The notes: a model not told the origin generated them from the sequence alone. Shown: positions 1-7,547, counted from the stretch's first letter. The stretch is DNA of 64,000 nucleotides from Gemmatimonadaceae bacterium (GCA_025358925.1 JANYHT010000010.1:50244-114243); one strand, 5' to 3'. Program-made: numbers and translations.

Positions 1-911
1 CCCACAATCACCAATCGCAACGCGTCCGAAAGGACATCGTCGTAGTGCGCGAGGTACGCCACCCACTCGTGCCAGAAAGCTGTGGGAAGATCTACGACAG
101 AAATGCGCGTATCGCGCAGCCACGCGGTAAAGTCACGCCCCGCTCCGACGACGCCGGGCGGATGCAACACAATCGCCGCGCCGCGCATCCACGTCGGAAA
201 CAGCTCTTCGACCGAGATGTCAAACGCAATCGATGTGCACTGCGCCACGCGGTCGTACGGTCGAAGATCAAGGTAGGTCGCGATCGCGAGGTTGTGGTTG
301 ACGACGCCGCGATGTTCGACCAGCACACCGCGAGGTACCCCAGTCGATCCGGACGTGTACATGATGTACGCAAGGTTCCGTGCGGTGACGCCGCTGACCG
401 GTCGCTCGACGGATTCCTGCGCCACCGTTGCCCATTCCGAATCGAGCATCACAGTCGCGACTACCGCTCCAAGATCGAGCGTCGCGAATTTAGACTGCGT
501 GAGCAGAACACTGGGTCGTGTCTCCTCAACCATCAGCGCGAGCCGATCGCGGGGATACTCGGGATCGAGTGGAACGTAGGCACCACCAGCCTTGAGAACG
601 CCGAGTAACGCGACGGTCATCTCGAGTGAGCGCTCAAGACACACGGCGACGCATCGGTCGGGGCCGATACCTTGTCGTTGCAGATAGTGCGCCAGTTGAT
701 TCGCGCGTTGATCGAGTTCTCGGTAGGTGAGCTGCGACGCACCAAATTCAACTGCGATAGCGTCCGGGGTCATCTCGACTTGCCGTTCGATCAGTTGATG
801 GATACACATCTCCGTGCAGCGCGCGATCGAGTGCTGCACGGCATCCATAGCGACTCGAGAAACGGTAGTGGGACGCATCTGGGGAGTTATCAGGTCGACA
901 TTATTAGACAT
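1..911 (-). CDS. Non-ribosomal peptide synthetase, N-terminal adenylation domain (partial)
   Basis: The minus strand is open from an ATG at 911 to the left edge, so the 3' end lies outside the window. The translation shows adenylation-domain core motifs in order: LTYRELDQRANQLA, LKAGGAYVPLDPEYP, the AMP-binding loop YTSGSTGVPRGV and FDISVEELFPTW. Such domains select an amino acid and activate it as an aminoacyl-AMP for loading onto a peptidyl carrier. Only about 40 residues precede the A domain, so the protein probably starts with a loading adenylation module rather than a condensation domain. It is divergent from the phosphopantetheinyl transferase at 997, which would prime its carrier domains. 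The substrate cannot be read because the specificity pocket is mostly outside the window. Family assignment is firm; the product is unknown. Confidence 0.93.
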   Translation of the reverse strand, partial: MSNNVDLITPQMRPTTVSRVAMDAVQHSIARCTEMCIHQLIERQVEMTPDAIAVEFGASQLTYRELDQRANQLAHYLQRQGIGPDRCVAVCLERSLEMTVALLGVLKAGGAYVPLDPEYPRDRLALMVEETRPSVLLTQSKFATLDLGAVVATVMLDSEWATVAQESVERPVSGVTARNLAYIMYTSGSTGVPRGVLVEHRGVVNHNLAIATYLDLRPYDRVAQCTSIAFDISVEELFPTWMRGAAIVLHPPGVVGAGRDFTAWLRDTRISVVDLPTAFWHEWVAYLAHYDDVLSDALRLVIV

Positions 912-996
912 ACAACATCTGAAAGGGCATCGCAGCCTAAAGGTTCGAGATAGATAACATGAGCACAGGGACAGCATTCACCAGCAGCCCGTACCA

Positions 997-1731
997 ATGA
1001 CGATTGGCGAGACAGTCTGGTCATCCGGTCCATGGCCGTTCCGATTCGTTCCGCTTATCGGCACGAACCAAGACATTGTCCTTGCCGCGCTCTTTCCAGA
1101 TGGCGTGGTGTTTGAGCAGATGGATCCGGCCAGCGCGGACATCCGGACCTTGCACGCTGAAGAGGCGGCGATCGTTGTCAATGCCGTAGAGAGTCGACAA
1201 AGGGAGTTCGCGGCTGGTCGTTTGTGCGCTCGGCGCGCACTTGCTCGACTCGGTAGCCCCGTGGCCGCGCTCCTCGTGGAGTCGGATAGACGCCCGCGAT
1301 GGCCCTATGGCACCGTCGGGAGTATTTCCCACACCGAAGGATTTTGCGGGGTCGCCGCAACGAACCTCGCAATTGTAATCGGAATTGGGTTTGACGTCGA
1401 ACCGAGGGCGGCACTGCCACTCGACGTCTGGCCCACCGTATTATCCGACGCCGAGCATCAAAGTCTGCACGCAATGCCCGACCGCGATCGCGGAGTCTAT
1501 GCGCGATTGGCGTTTAGTGCCAAGGAGGCGTTCTACAAGTGCTATCGAAGCACGGGAGGAGGCTGGCTTGATTTTCACGACATCGAGATTCGTTTCTCGG
1601 CGGCACCGGGCGAGATGACAGCGGAAGTTCTGGCACGGAAACGCCTGTGGAATCGCGCACCGAGCGTGCTCGGTGCGTTCGCAATATCGAGTCAGTTCAT
1701 CTTCACAGCGTTCACCATGATCGAACGATAG
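997..1731 (+). CDS. 4'-phosphopantetheinyl transferase, Sfp/EntD type
   Basis: This 244-residue protein would transfer 4'-phosphopantetheine from CoA to a serine of carrier proteins, converting them to the holo form. Visible family motifs are REFAAGRLCARRAL (69-82), the SHTEG segment (111-115), the Mg-binding GFDVE (D133, E135) and SAKEAFYK (174-181). The order and spacing fit the EntD-like branch used for siderophore and peptide synthetases. It starts 85 bp from the divergent NRPS gene, which makes that NRPS the likely client. The ATG at 997 gives a full-length protein. No defect is visible. Confidence 0.93.
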   Translation: MTIGETVWSSGPWPFRFVPLIGTNQDIVLAALFPDGVVFEQMDPASADIRTLHAEEAAIVVNAVESRQREFAAGRLCARRALARLGSPVAALLVESDRRPRWPYGTVGSISHTEGFCGVAATNLAIVIGIGFDVEPRAALPLDVWPTVLSDAEHQSLHAMPDRDRGVYARLAFSAKEAFYKCYRSTGGGWLDFHDIEIRFSAAPGEMTAEVLARKRLWNRAPSVLGAFAISSQFIFTAFTMIER

Positions 1732-1798
1732 ACATGATTCTTTCAGCAATCGTATCACCGCGCGAACGCACCGAGATTGTACAGTCGGGAAGATCGGT

Positions 1799-2215
1799 GA
1801 CACTCTGTCCGGGGACATCGTGAACAGTCGTTCTTGAGAGACGGTGCGCCGGTGATGGTGCGGGTGTGCTCGTCGAAGCGCCCGAGCAGCGTTTCGTCGT
1901 CGATCACGTTCCAGCGTCCGTCCTGCACCTCCTCGAGACCGATCATCTCGCCGTTGAGTGCTTGCGTTAAGCACTGTTGTGCGTTGTGGAGTCGGAACGT
2001 GCCGGCCGTGCTGACGCGACGGACCTCGAAGTGACCGGGATAGCTCGGCGGGATAATGCGCGTCGGGATAATGCGCGTCGGGAGTGGTCGCGCCGACGAA
2101 TGCCAGCGCGACGCGGGTGTTTCATCGGTGAGCGCCTCGTGCGGCCGCCCGTGGTTGTCGGTCTGCCGGACGGTGTTGAAGACCCGTTGCTGTGAAGCTC
2201 GGTTGGCTGCGGTGT
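1799..2215 (-). pseudogene. C-terminal remnant of a DDE (rve-type) transposase, with possible IS end
   Basis: Read on the minus strand from about 2215, the sequence gives QQRVFNTVRQTDNHGRPHEAL, then HFEVRRVSTAGTFRL and then IGLEEVQDGRWNV and LLGRFDEHTRTITG. This is the tail common to IS481-like and related integrase-fold transposases. The catalytic domain upstream is absent, replaced at about 2200 by an unrelated gene fragment on the other strand. A 15-bp tandem duplication (2049-2063 and 2064-2078) doubles the residues PTRII. The segment at 1800-1825 contains TGTCCGGGGACA, a perfect short palindrome that could belong to the terminal inverted repeat. The element is dead. The exact IS family is uncertain. 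Confidence 0.72.
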
Positions 2216-2418
2216 GCGACGTGTTTGTGACCGTTGATCAGAATCTTCCATTTCAGCAGCGATTGGACGTGCGGTCGTTCGCCACCATCATGCTCGTCGC
2301 CCCGTCGAACCGACTCGGTGAGCTTCTCCCATTGGTCGCGGGCTTGCGCGCGGCGATTGATCAGGCACAAGCAGGTGCAGTCATTCGCGTAGCTCGCGAA
2401 CAAACCGTTGCAGACTGA
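2200..2418 (+). pseudogene. DUF5615 (PIN-like toxin) C-terminal fragment
   Basis: The plus frame reads CDVFVTVDQNLPFQQ, then a hydrophobic strand ending MLVAPSNRLGELLPL, then a stop at 2416-2418. This matches the second half of DUF5615 proteins, a PIN-like nuclease fold usually encoded after a DUF433 antitoxin. The normal N-terminus, with its DENLP-type acidic motif, is absent, and the fragment abuts the transposase tail on the opposite strand. An insertion or deletion therefore seems to have removed the 5' half. It is unlikely to be functional. Confidence 0.6.
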
Positions 2419-2512
2419 CAGCCGCACTGTTGTAGGGCGTGAGCGCGCGGCTCGGCCCAACGCGCGCGTTATACGGCGCAATCGAGATCGATACGGTGCG
2501 AGCGTCGCGTCC

Positions 2513-2905
2513 TTAGTGCTTCTGGCGGACGGACGTAGGTTTCCGGACGCTCGCGGCCACTTTTCGGACCGATTTCTTCGCCGGTTTGACGAGGACTTCT
2601 TTCCGCGGACGCCCACCTTTCGCGCCGTTCTTTCGAGCAGCGACGGCTTTCCGCACGGATGTGGATTTTCCCACCATGCTCGCCAGATGTTGCCGCCGCT
2701 CGGCCGGACTCACGGCCGCGAGCAGCAAGCCCGGCACACTCAGGTCGATGTCCAACGCCGCCCAGCGCACCGCGCCGCCGGACCTATCAACTTCGACCGC
2801 GGCGCGTTGTGGCACGGTCGCCGTACGTAGCGCGGGGATTGATCGCACGGGAAATCCGAAGAGGCACCCGTTCGTAGTTGCAGTGAGACCTGCGTCGAAC
2901 TGGTC
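2513..2905 (-). pseudogene. DUF2442 protein, C-terminal part (separated from its N-terminal part)
   Basis: The minus frame ending at 2513 reads TTNGCLFGFPVRSIPAL, then AVRWAALDIDLSVPGLL, then the basic tail NGAKGGRPRK. This is the typical second half of the DUF2442 proteins that pair with DUF4160 proteins. No convincing start codon or N-terminal DUF2442 segment precedes it. The matching N-terminal segment lies about 1 kb away at 3868-4008 in the same orientation. Joined after VVLE, the two halves would restore a normal protein of roughly 150-180 residues. The last 25 residues are an extended Lys/Ser/Arg-rich tail. Confidence 0.6.
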
Positions 2906-3317
2906 CCTCCATGAGTTCGTTGATCCAATGGACGACAGCAAGGGCGTGTCTGCCACGCTTGTATCAGACAATGTGCTCGGCCGATTTCGCCTCAACGGAT
3001 CGCTCACGGTGCGGTGCTTTAAACGTAAGGTAGATATTATCGTAGATTGGGGGCAATTTCTCGGTGACAACACGTTCGTGAGGACGCGATTTGACGAAGA
3101 AAACCCTGAGGGCGAATCTTGGAGAAAAGCTTCGTCGGGCGGCACTGCGTTGTTCTACTATTTCGATAAGCGCGGCTTTCTCGACCGACTGATGCGCGCG
3201 CAGCGTTTGATCTTAGAAGCGACGCCGTACGATGCGCCGAAGACCGCAGCGATTTTTACTGTAGCTGGTAGCACGCTGGCGCTCGCACCGGTGCTCAATC
3301 AATGTTCGAAAAAATAA
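2901..3317 (+). pseudogene. VasI-like secreted protein, truncated at the N-terminus
   Basis: The reading frame ending at 3317 contains DPMDDSKGVSATLVSDN, then LTVRCFKRKVDIIVDWG, then VRTRFDEENPEGESW, LMRAQRLILEATPY and KTAAIFTVAG. This order of strands resembles the VasI/DUF family of small secreted proteins linked to type VI secretion and to stress responses. Such proteins normally begin with a signal peptide. Here similarity begins abruptly near 2901, at the point where the DUF2442 fragment on the other strand also stops. An in-frame ATG at 2928 exists, but without a leader. Family assignment is moderate. Confidence 0.5.
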
Positions 3318-3375
3318 AGACGCTTTCTATCAACAGTGCTTTCTCGACGATCACTCTTACGTTCGATGCGGCCTC

Positions 3376-3404
3376 TTGACACCGGCTGGAGCCGGTGCTA
3401 TAGT
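3376..3404 (+). promoter_or_regulatory. Sigma-70-like promoter with a palindrome in the spacer
   Basis: TTGACA (3376-3381) and TATAGT (3399-3404) are separated by exactly 17 bp, a near-ideal housekeeping promoter. The spacer is mostly an inverted repeat, ACCGGCT-GG-AGCCGGT (3381-3396), so a dimeric repressor bound there would block RNA polymerase. No plus-strand gene follows. Transcription would run antisense into the HTH-like gene at 3467-3784. The geometry is seen directly; activity is inferred. Confidence 0.5.
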
Positions 3405-3466
3405 TCCTGTGTGCAGAGCGACTGCTCGCACAACCACCACCTCGTTCAGTGTTTGCCCCTGTAGCC

Positions 3467-3784
3467 TTATCGTGCACCGCGTCGGCCGGGCGGCTGCATT
3501 GCGCGCGGTGCGACGGTGATCACCACGTGGCCCTTGCGGTCGCGGGCAACGCTGTTCACGCGTTGCACCCAATCGGCAAGCTGCCGCGGCATCGCGCGCC
3601 CGCCAAGCCAATCGCGCAAGTTGTCCGCGTCGCGCGCAAGCACATCACGTGCAAACGCAGCCTGTGATCCACCAGCCGTTTCCCACGCGCCGACGAGTGC
3701 GGACAGACAGGCTCGCGCACACGCGTTGTCTGCTGGCGCGTCCGGCATCTCGTCAGCTGCGCTCGTGATCGTGAGTGCGCTCAC
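3467..3784 (-). CDS. Small HTH-like hypothetical protein
   Basis: The 105-residue protein contains GGSQAAFARDVLARDADNL followed by RDWLGGRAMP. This resembles the helix-turn-helix of small phage-type or Xre-like regulators (helix SQAAFARDV, turn, recognition helix NLRDWLGG). The N-terminus is Ala/Asp-rich and the C-terminus basic (PPGRRGAR). It sits inside the roughly 1-kb stretch that separates the two DUF2442 halves, so it may have arrived with that insertion. The promoter/operator at 3376-3404 reads towards its 3' end. Function is inferred only from the putative HTH. Confidence 0.4.
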   Translation of the reverse strand: MSALTITSAADEMPDAPADNACARACLSALVGAWETAGGSQAAFARDVLARDADNLRDWLGGRAMPRQLADWVQRVNSVARDRKGHVVITVAPRAMQPPGRRGAR

Positions 3785-3867
3785 GGTGCGCCGCCTGTCG
3801 TTCGTTGTGTGTTCGTCATTTGGTGCTCGGTCGCCTCGTCGGTGAGTGCGCTAGGTCAACGCAATAT

Positions 3868-4008
3868 TCGAGCACGACGCGCTCCGCCGTGCGGTCGTAG
3901 CGCGCGCTGGTGGCGCGCAACCCGTGTGTGCGTGCCTGCGCTTCGCGCGCGCGTGCGCCGGGGATCTGCGCGAGAATGTCCGCCTCGCTCAACGCTGCGT
4001 TACGCATG
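3868..4008 (-). pseudogene. DUF2442 protein, N-terminal part
   Basis: From the ATG at 4008 the minus strand reads MRNAALSEADILAQIPGAR, then ARYDRTAERVVLE. This is the usual beginning of DUF2442 proteins encoded directly after DUF4160. Similarity stops after E47, where TNG-type residues are expected and YCVDLAHS appears instead. The continuation is found at 2513-2905. The gene therefore looks interrupted by about 1 kb of foreign sequence carrying the HTH gene and the VasI-like fragment. Confidence 0.6.
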
Positions 4009-4070
4009 ATACTTCCTCCAGTGAATGATCCAGCACGTCTCCACGTGCGCTTCGACCAACCGCCCGCTGC

Positions 4071-4171
4071 CACGACATCCGCTTTGTACACATGCACATG
4101 CGACGGTCCATGCTCGCGCGGCGGCAGGAAGACCCTGATTTGAAAGCCGTCCTGCTCCAAACCGTGGGCAT
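4071..4171 (-). pseudogene. DUF4160 protein, frameshifted and truncated
   Basis: The expected DUF4160 start MPTVW is at 4171. The next part, EQDGFQIRVFLPPREHGPSH, continues in another frame, so an indel lies near 4157. After HVHVYKADVV the similarity ends and the usual C-terminal half is missing. DUF4160 and DUF2442 genes are commonly adjacent and behave like a toxin-antitoxin-type pair. Here both members are broken. Confidence 0.55.
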
Positions 4172-4189
4172 GATGAACATTAAACCCAT

Positions 4190-4438
4190 CGGTTGGGTTT
4201 ATCCACGAGCAACGCGCTCTTCACTCTCGACTGTTTACAGCGCGCGTCTTGCAATGTTGCCTCACATCACAACGTGACTCGCGCGACCGCACGATTCGCT
4301 CGTGCGCGTATCATCTTGACATCGCGCGATTGATGATGCCTAACCGTGCGTTTGCTGTGACGAACGCGCGCGTTAGAACGCGCGGGCCAGTTTTGTATTA
4401 GATTGAGCATTCTTGGAATTTCACCCGAGGAACGTTGC
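4190..4438. other. Gene-free stretch with GC-rich hairpins before hicB
   Basis: No coding frame is supported here. A perfect hairpin CGCGCGTT-AG-AACGCGCG lies around 4367-4384, followed by GGCCAGTTTTG, which could end transcription on the plus strand. GCCTAAC (4338-4344) and GTTAGAA (4372-4378) bracket an imperfect stem and resemble integron attC boxes, but no second copy or integrase was found. The hicB ribosome-binding site lies at the right end. Confidence 0.35.
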
Positions 4439-4648
4439 ATGTTTTTGACCCTGGAGATCGAAGAAGAAGCCGACGGGCGCTTTATCGCCGAGGTGCCAGA
4501 CTTGCCCGGCGTCGTCGCCTATGGCACTACCCAGGAACAGGCCGTCGCGCGCGCGCAAGCGCTCGCCCTGCGTGTCTTGGCCGACCGATTAGAGAATGGA
4601 GAACCCGCGCCCAGCTTGCTGCCGCTCGACTTCCGCGCGGCGTCCTAG
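4439..4648 (+). CDS. hicB: HicB-family antitoxin
   Basis: The 69-residue protein MFLTLEIEEEADGRFIAEV followed by PDLPGVVAYGTTQEQAVA is a typical partial RNase H-fold HicB antitoxin. It would bind and neutralise HicA and repress its own operon. The ATG at 4439 is preceded by CGAGGA about 8 nt upstream, which favours this start over an upstream in-frame codon. hicA follows 11 nt after the stop but contains a premature stop, so this antitoxin is probably an orphan. The short form lacks a C-terminal DNA-binding domain. Confidence 0.85.
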   Translation: MFLTLEIEEEADGRFIAEVPDLPGVVAYGTTQEQAVARAQALALRVLADRLENGEPAPSLLPLDFRAAS

Positions 4649-4659
4649 CAAGCAGCCGA

Positions 4660-4872
4660 ATGAGCGAGTGGCCAGCGGCGAAAGCGCGGCGTGTATTGGC
4701 AGCGTTGTTGCGTATTGGATGGGCCGTAAAGCGCGAGGCAAGTTCACATTAAGTGTTAACTCATCCCGATTGGCCGGACACGATATTCGCGTTTCACGAC
4801 AGCGAAGAAATTGGGCCGCGCATGCTCGCGCGCATTGCGAAGAAAACCGGGTTGCGTCCGGAAGATGTGTGA
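4660..4872 (+). pseudogene. hicA: HicA-family mRNA interferase toxin, premature stop
   Basis: The frame starts MSEWPAAKARRVLAALLRIG and reaches SSH, the position of the catalytic-histidine region of HicA, then meets TAA at 4750-4752. In the same frame it continues VLTHPDWPDTIFAFHDSEE and IGPRMLARIAKKTGLRPEDV to a TGA at 4870-4872. One base change (TAA for a sense codon such as AAA) explains the defect. An intact HicA would cleave mRNA on ribosomes. The loss would leave hicB without its toxin. Confidence 0.8.
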
Positions 4873-4918
4873 ACCGACGCATCCGTGCGGGAGCGTTCGA
4901 CCGAGCGTTGCTGCAGTT

Positions 4919-6157
4919 GTTATGAAGCGGCTGGCCCCCCCGGCGACGTGGTGGCAGTGTTGAGCGCCACAGGTGTTACACGCGGTCGATGCCGCACCAG
5001 ACTGCCCGAGGAGACCAGCCACCATGTATACGATAGGAATTGATCTGCACAAACGCGAGAGTCAACTCTGTATTCAAACGGGCGACGGCGTGTTTGTGGA
5101 ACGCCGCATTGCGACGACGCGCGAGCGATTCACCGCGGTGCTCGCGCCGTATGCGCCCGCGCGTGTGTTGCTCGAGGCGGCCACCGAAAGTGAATGGGTC
5201 GCGCGGCATCTCGAAGCCGACGGGCATACGGTGATCGTCGCCGATCCCAATTTCGCGCCGATGTATGCCACGCGCTCACGGCGCGTGAAAACTGACAAAC
5301 GCGATGCGCGCACCCTCTGCGAAGCGTGTGCGCGGGGCACGTACCAATCGACGCATCGGCTGTCCGAAGCGCAGCGGCATGTGCGCGCCGAACTCACCGT
5401 GCGAGAGACGCTCGTGCGGACGCGCACCCGATGTGTCGCCGTGATCAAGGCGGCGGTGAGACGCGAAGGGTTGCGCTTGAGCGTGGGCACTCCAGAACAC
5501 ACCGCGCGGAAAGTGGCCGTGTTGCCGCTCGGCGATGCCACGCGCGTCGAAGTCGCGCCGCTGCTCGCGCGCATCGCGATGTGCAATACGCAGATCGACG
5601 AGGCCGACGACCGCTTGACCCTGCTCGCCGCCACGAGTGCGCCCGCGCGTTTGTTGCAATCGATGCCAATGATCGGACCCGTGACCGCGTTAGGCTTTGT
5701 CGCGGCGCTCGATGACATTGCCCGATTCCCGAGTGCGTCCCATGTCGCCGCCTACCTCGGACTCGTGCCGAGCGAATACAGCTCCGGTGAACGACAACAA
5801 CGCGCCACATCACGAAACGCGGCGATACGCGCACCCGATGGTTGCTCGTCGAAGCCGCGTGGCGCATCATGCGGTCCAAGAATCCCACCGTCGCCCCACT
5901 GCAACTCTGGACGGCGCGGATCATCGCACGGCGCGGTCGCCGAATCGCGATCGTGGCGCTGGCCCGCCGTTTGGCGACGCTCTGTTACGCAATGTGGCGC
6001 ACGAATACACCGTATCACGCGACTCGTCTTCAGCACGCGCCATTGGAGGGGGTCGCGTAACGATTGCACCACAACCGATTGCATCGCGTGTATGCATGAT
6101 GAGATGACCGACAGGACCAGGAGACGCGTCCTTTGACTGGGCCGCTGGTGAGGCCGT
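4919..6157 (+). mobile_element. IS110-family insertion sequence (approximate limits)
   Basis: The element carries an IS110-type DEDD transposase gene and no long terminal inverted repeats, as is usual for this family. A 10-bp direct repeat TGCTGCAGTT occurs just outside the gene on each side (4909-4918 and 6157-6166). It would bound an element of about 1.24 kb, a normal IS110 size, so it is proposed here as the junction core. The non-coding ends (4919-5023 and 6061-6156) could encode the guide (bridge) RNA known for IS110/IS1111 elements. The 3' end has a possible stem AGGAC...GTCCT near 6115-6132. The limits are inferred. Confidence 0.5.
5024..6060 (+). pseudogene. IS110-family DEDD transposase with a frameshift
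   Basis: Starting at ATG 5024, the protein shows the RuvC-like DEDD domain: GIDLHKRESQLC, LLEAATESEW and VKTDKRDARTLC. It then runs into the Transposase_20 domain with MPMIGPVTALGFVAALDD and YLGLVPSEYSSGERQQR. At about 5803 the frame is lost. The continuation ITKRGDTRTRWLLVEAAWR and onward to LQHAPLEGVA is in another frame and ends at 6060. A single deleted base (GCGCCAC for GCGGCCAC) accounts for it. Both catalytic halves remain recognisable, so the inactivation may be recent. Confidence 0.85.
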
Positions 6158-6305
6158 GCTGCAGTTTGCGTCCCTGTGTCCCCGTATAATCAACTGCGCG
6201 AGCGACCTCGTCGCTGAAGTACGAGCGCGAACAGAAGACTGAGCGGCACCTCGTCGACGTGACACACGCACCACACCCAGCACATGCACGGCAGCATCCC
6301 CGTGC

Positions 6306-6635
6306 GTGCAACAACAAGCACCCCCCAACTGCCCCATTAACTGGCTTGACATTTCAACCCGCTTCACAGAGACGTTGGAGCGAGAAACATCGCGCGGGCG
6401 TGTGTATCGCATCCGGTTAGGACCCGGTCAGGCGACGAGCCTGCACCGACACGCCCAACCGGGCCTGTTAATTCAAATCAGCAATGGCAAGGTCGTGTTG
6501 ACCGGCGATGCTTCCGCGGCATCCAGTGCTCAATCCGGGACGGGCGCATGGTGGTGGCGTGAAGCAGGCAACATCCATTCGATTAGAAATGCGAGTGACG
6601 CGCCGATTGAGTTGGTCGAGATCGATTGGAAATGA
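6306..6635 (+). CDS. Cupin-domain protein
   Basis: The 109-residue single-domain protein contains a cupin barrel with metal-ligand-type residues in SLHRHAQPGLLIQISNGKV and a second motif GNIHSIRNASDAPIELVEID. The start is a GTG at 6306; no ATG is available in frame before the conserved region. It is the first intact gene after the IS110 element. Similar small cupins often bind a metal or a small ligand, and the sequence does not reveal the substrate. No partner gene is apparent. Confidence 0.7.
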   Translation: MQQQAPPNCPINWLDISTRFTETLERETSRGRVYRIRLGPGQATSLHRHAQPGLLIQISNGKVVLTGDASAASSAQSGTGAWWWREAGNIHSIRNASDAPIELVEIDWK

Positions 6636-6681
6636 CGGTGCATGGGGAGGCGTGTCGACAGCGTCCGAGGTGCCATCGTTG

Positions 6682-6847
6682 ATGGTCGACCGAAACGCTG
6701 AAGTTCTCGCTGAGCATTCGCTGATGTGGCCGACCTCCGATCGTGCTCGGCTTGCGCTTGTTGCTCGCGAGTATTGAGCCGAGCGAGGCGGACGTGGAGG
6801 CTGCGTGGGATGTTCGTTCTCGAGTGGCACGAATTACATCACGCTGA
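6682..6847 (+). pseudogene. Addiction-module (unstable antitoxin) protein, frameshifted
   Basis: The frame beginning MVDRNAEVLAEHSL and running to SDRARLAL is continued, after a shift near 6758, by LLASIEPSEADVEAAWD, up to a TGA at 6845. Together these resemble the short helical Unstab_antitox family that partners RelE/ParE-type toxins. No toxin gene follows. From about 6808 the sequence also encodes, in a third frame, a DUF4160 tail, so the 3' end of this gene was probably lost in a fusion of two fragments. Confidence 0.45.
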
Positions 6848-6920
6848 GCTCATTGCCAGTTGGGAACGCGCGCGGTTGCGCGAACCATTACTGCCCATCG
6901 CGCCACTCGATCAAGTGCTC
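6810..6920 (+). pseudogene. DUF4160 protein, C-terminal fragment
   Basis: The frame from ATG 6810 reads FVLEWHELHHAELIASWERA and then LREPLLPIAPLD, which fits the C-terminal helix and tail of DUF4160 proteins. The N-terminal PPHVHV-type motif is missing. It directly precedes an intact DUF2442 gene at 6937, so this was once a complete DUF4160-DUF2442 pair whose first member has lost its front half. Confidence 0.45.
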
Positions 6921-6936
6921 TCTCACCCCTCCACGC

Positions 6937-7185
6937 ATGCTCCACATTCTCAGCGTCCAGCCTACAGCCGAGTATCGATTGCAGTTGAGATTCGACGATG
7001 GCGTTGAAGGTGAAGTCGATCTATGTGCCGAGTTGACCGGCACCGTCTTCGAACCATTGCGCAATGTGGAGCTGTTTCGCCAAGTCATGACTGATGCGGA
7101 ACTGCACACCATCGCGTGGCCAAGTGGCGCTGACTTCGCGCCCGAGTTCTTGCGCACCTTAGTCCGGCAGCGATCGGCTGCATAA
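6937..7185 (+). CDS. DUF2442-domain protein
   Basis: The 82-residue protein MLHILSVQPTAEYRLQLRFD, then VEGEVDLCAELTGTVFEPL, then IAWPSGADFAPEFLRTLV is a full short DUF2442 domain. The ATG at 6937 gives the usual family length. In many genomes this family sits next to DUF4160 proteins in a toxin-antitoxin-like arrangement. Here the upstream partner is only a fragment, so this is an orphan. It appears intact. Confidence 0.75.
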   Translation: MLHILSVQPTAEYRLQLRFDDGVEGEVDLCAELTGTVFEPLRNVELFRQVMTDAELHTIAWPSGADFAPEFLRTLVRQRSAA

Positions 7186-7307
7186 TGGCGAGAAGCTCTG
7201 AACTAGCTCGCGGATGCGGCTCTCACCGAGCATCGTACAGCTACTCGGTTGTCACAATCTGTATGCAATACTAATTTCGTACTTATCTCTTTCACACTGA
7301 GGTGGTT

Positions 7308-7547
7308 GTGGCCAAGACCCAATTGACGTCCCGTCGCGCCGCGGCGTCCCGTACACGCAAGAACGTGCTGATCGATCAGGGAAAACTTGATGCTGCGAAA
7401 AAAGCGCTCGGCGCGCCAACCGAGACGGCAACGATTGATGCCGCGCTCGATCTCGTGGTGTTTCGGAGCGAGGTCTTTCATGCCCTTGACCGAGTCGCTG
7501 CGACAGGTGCGCTTGCGCCCGCCGCGCGGACTCGACGCGCAGGATGA
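7308..7547 (+). CDS. vapB: VapB-like antitoxin
   Basis: The 79-residue protein contains TRKNVLIDQGKLDAAKKALG followed by ETATIDAALDLVVFRSEVF. This is the ribbon-helix-helix antitoxin type that accompanies PIN toxins. GAGG at 7299-7302 supports a GTG start at 7308; an upstream in-frame GTG at 7302 overlaps this site and is less likely. Its stop overlaps the toxin ATG by four bases (ATGA), so the two are translationally coupled. The antitoxin would bind VapC and autoregulate the operon. Confidence 0.85.
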   Translation: MAKTQLTSRRAAASRTRKNVLIDQGKLDAAKKALGAPTETATIDAALDLVVFRSEVFHALDRVAATGALAPAARTRRAG

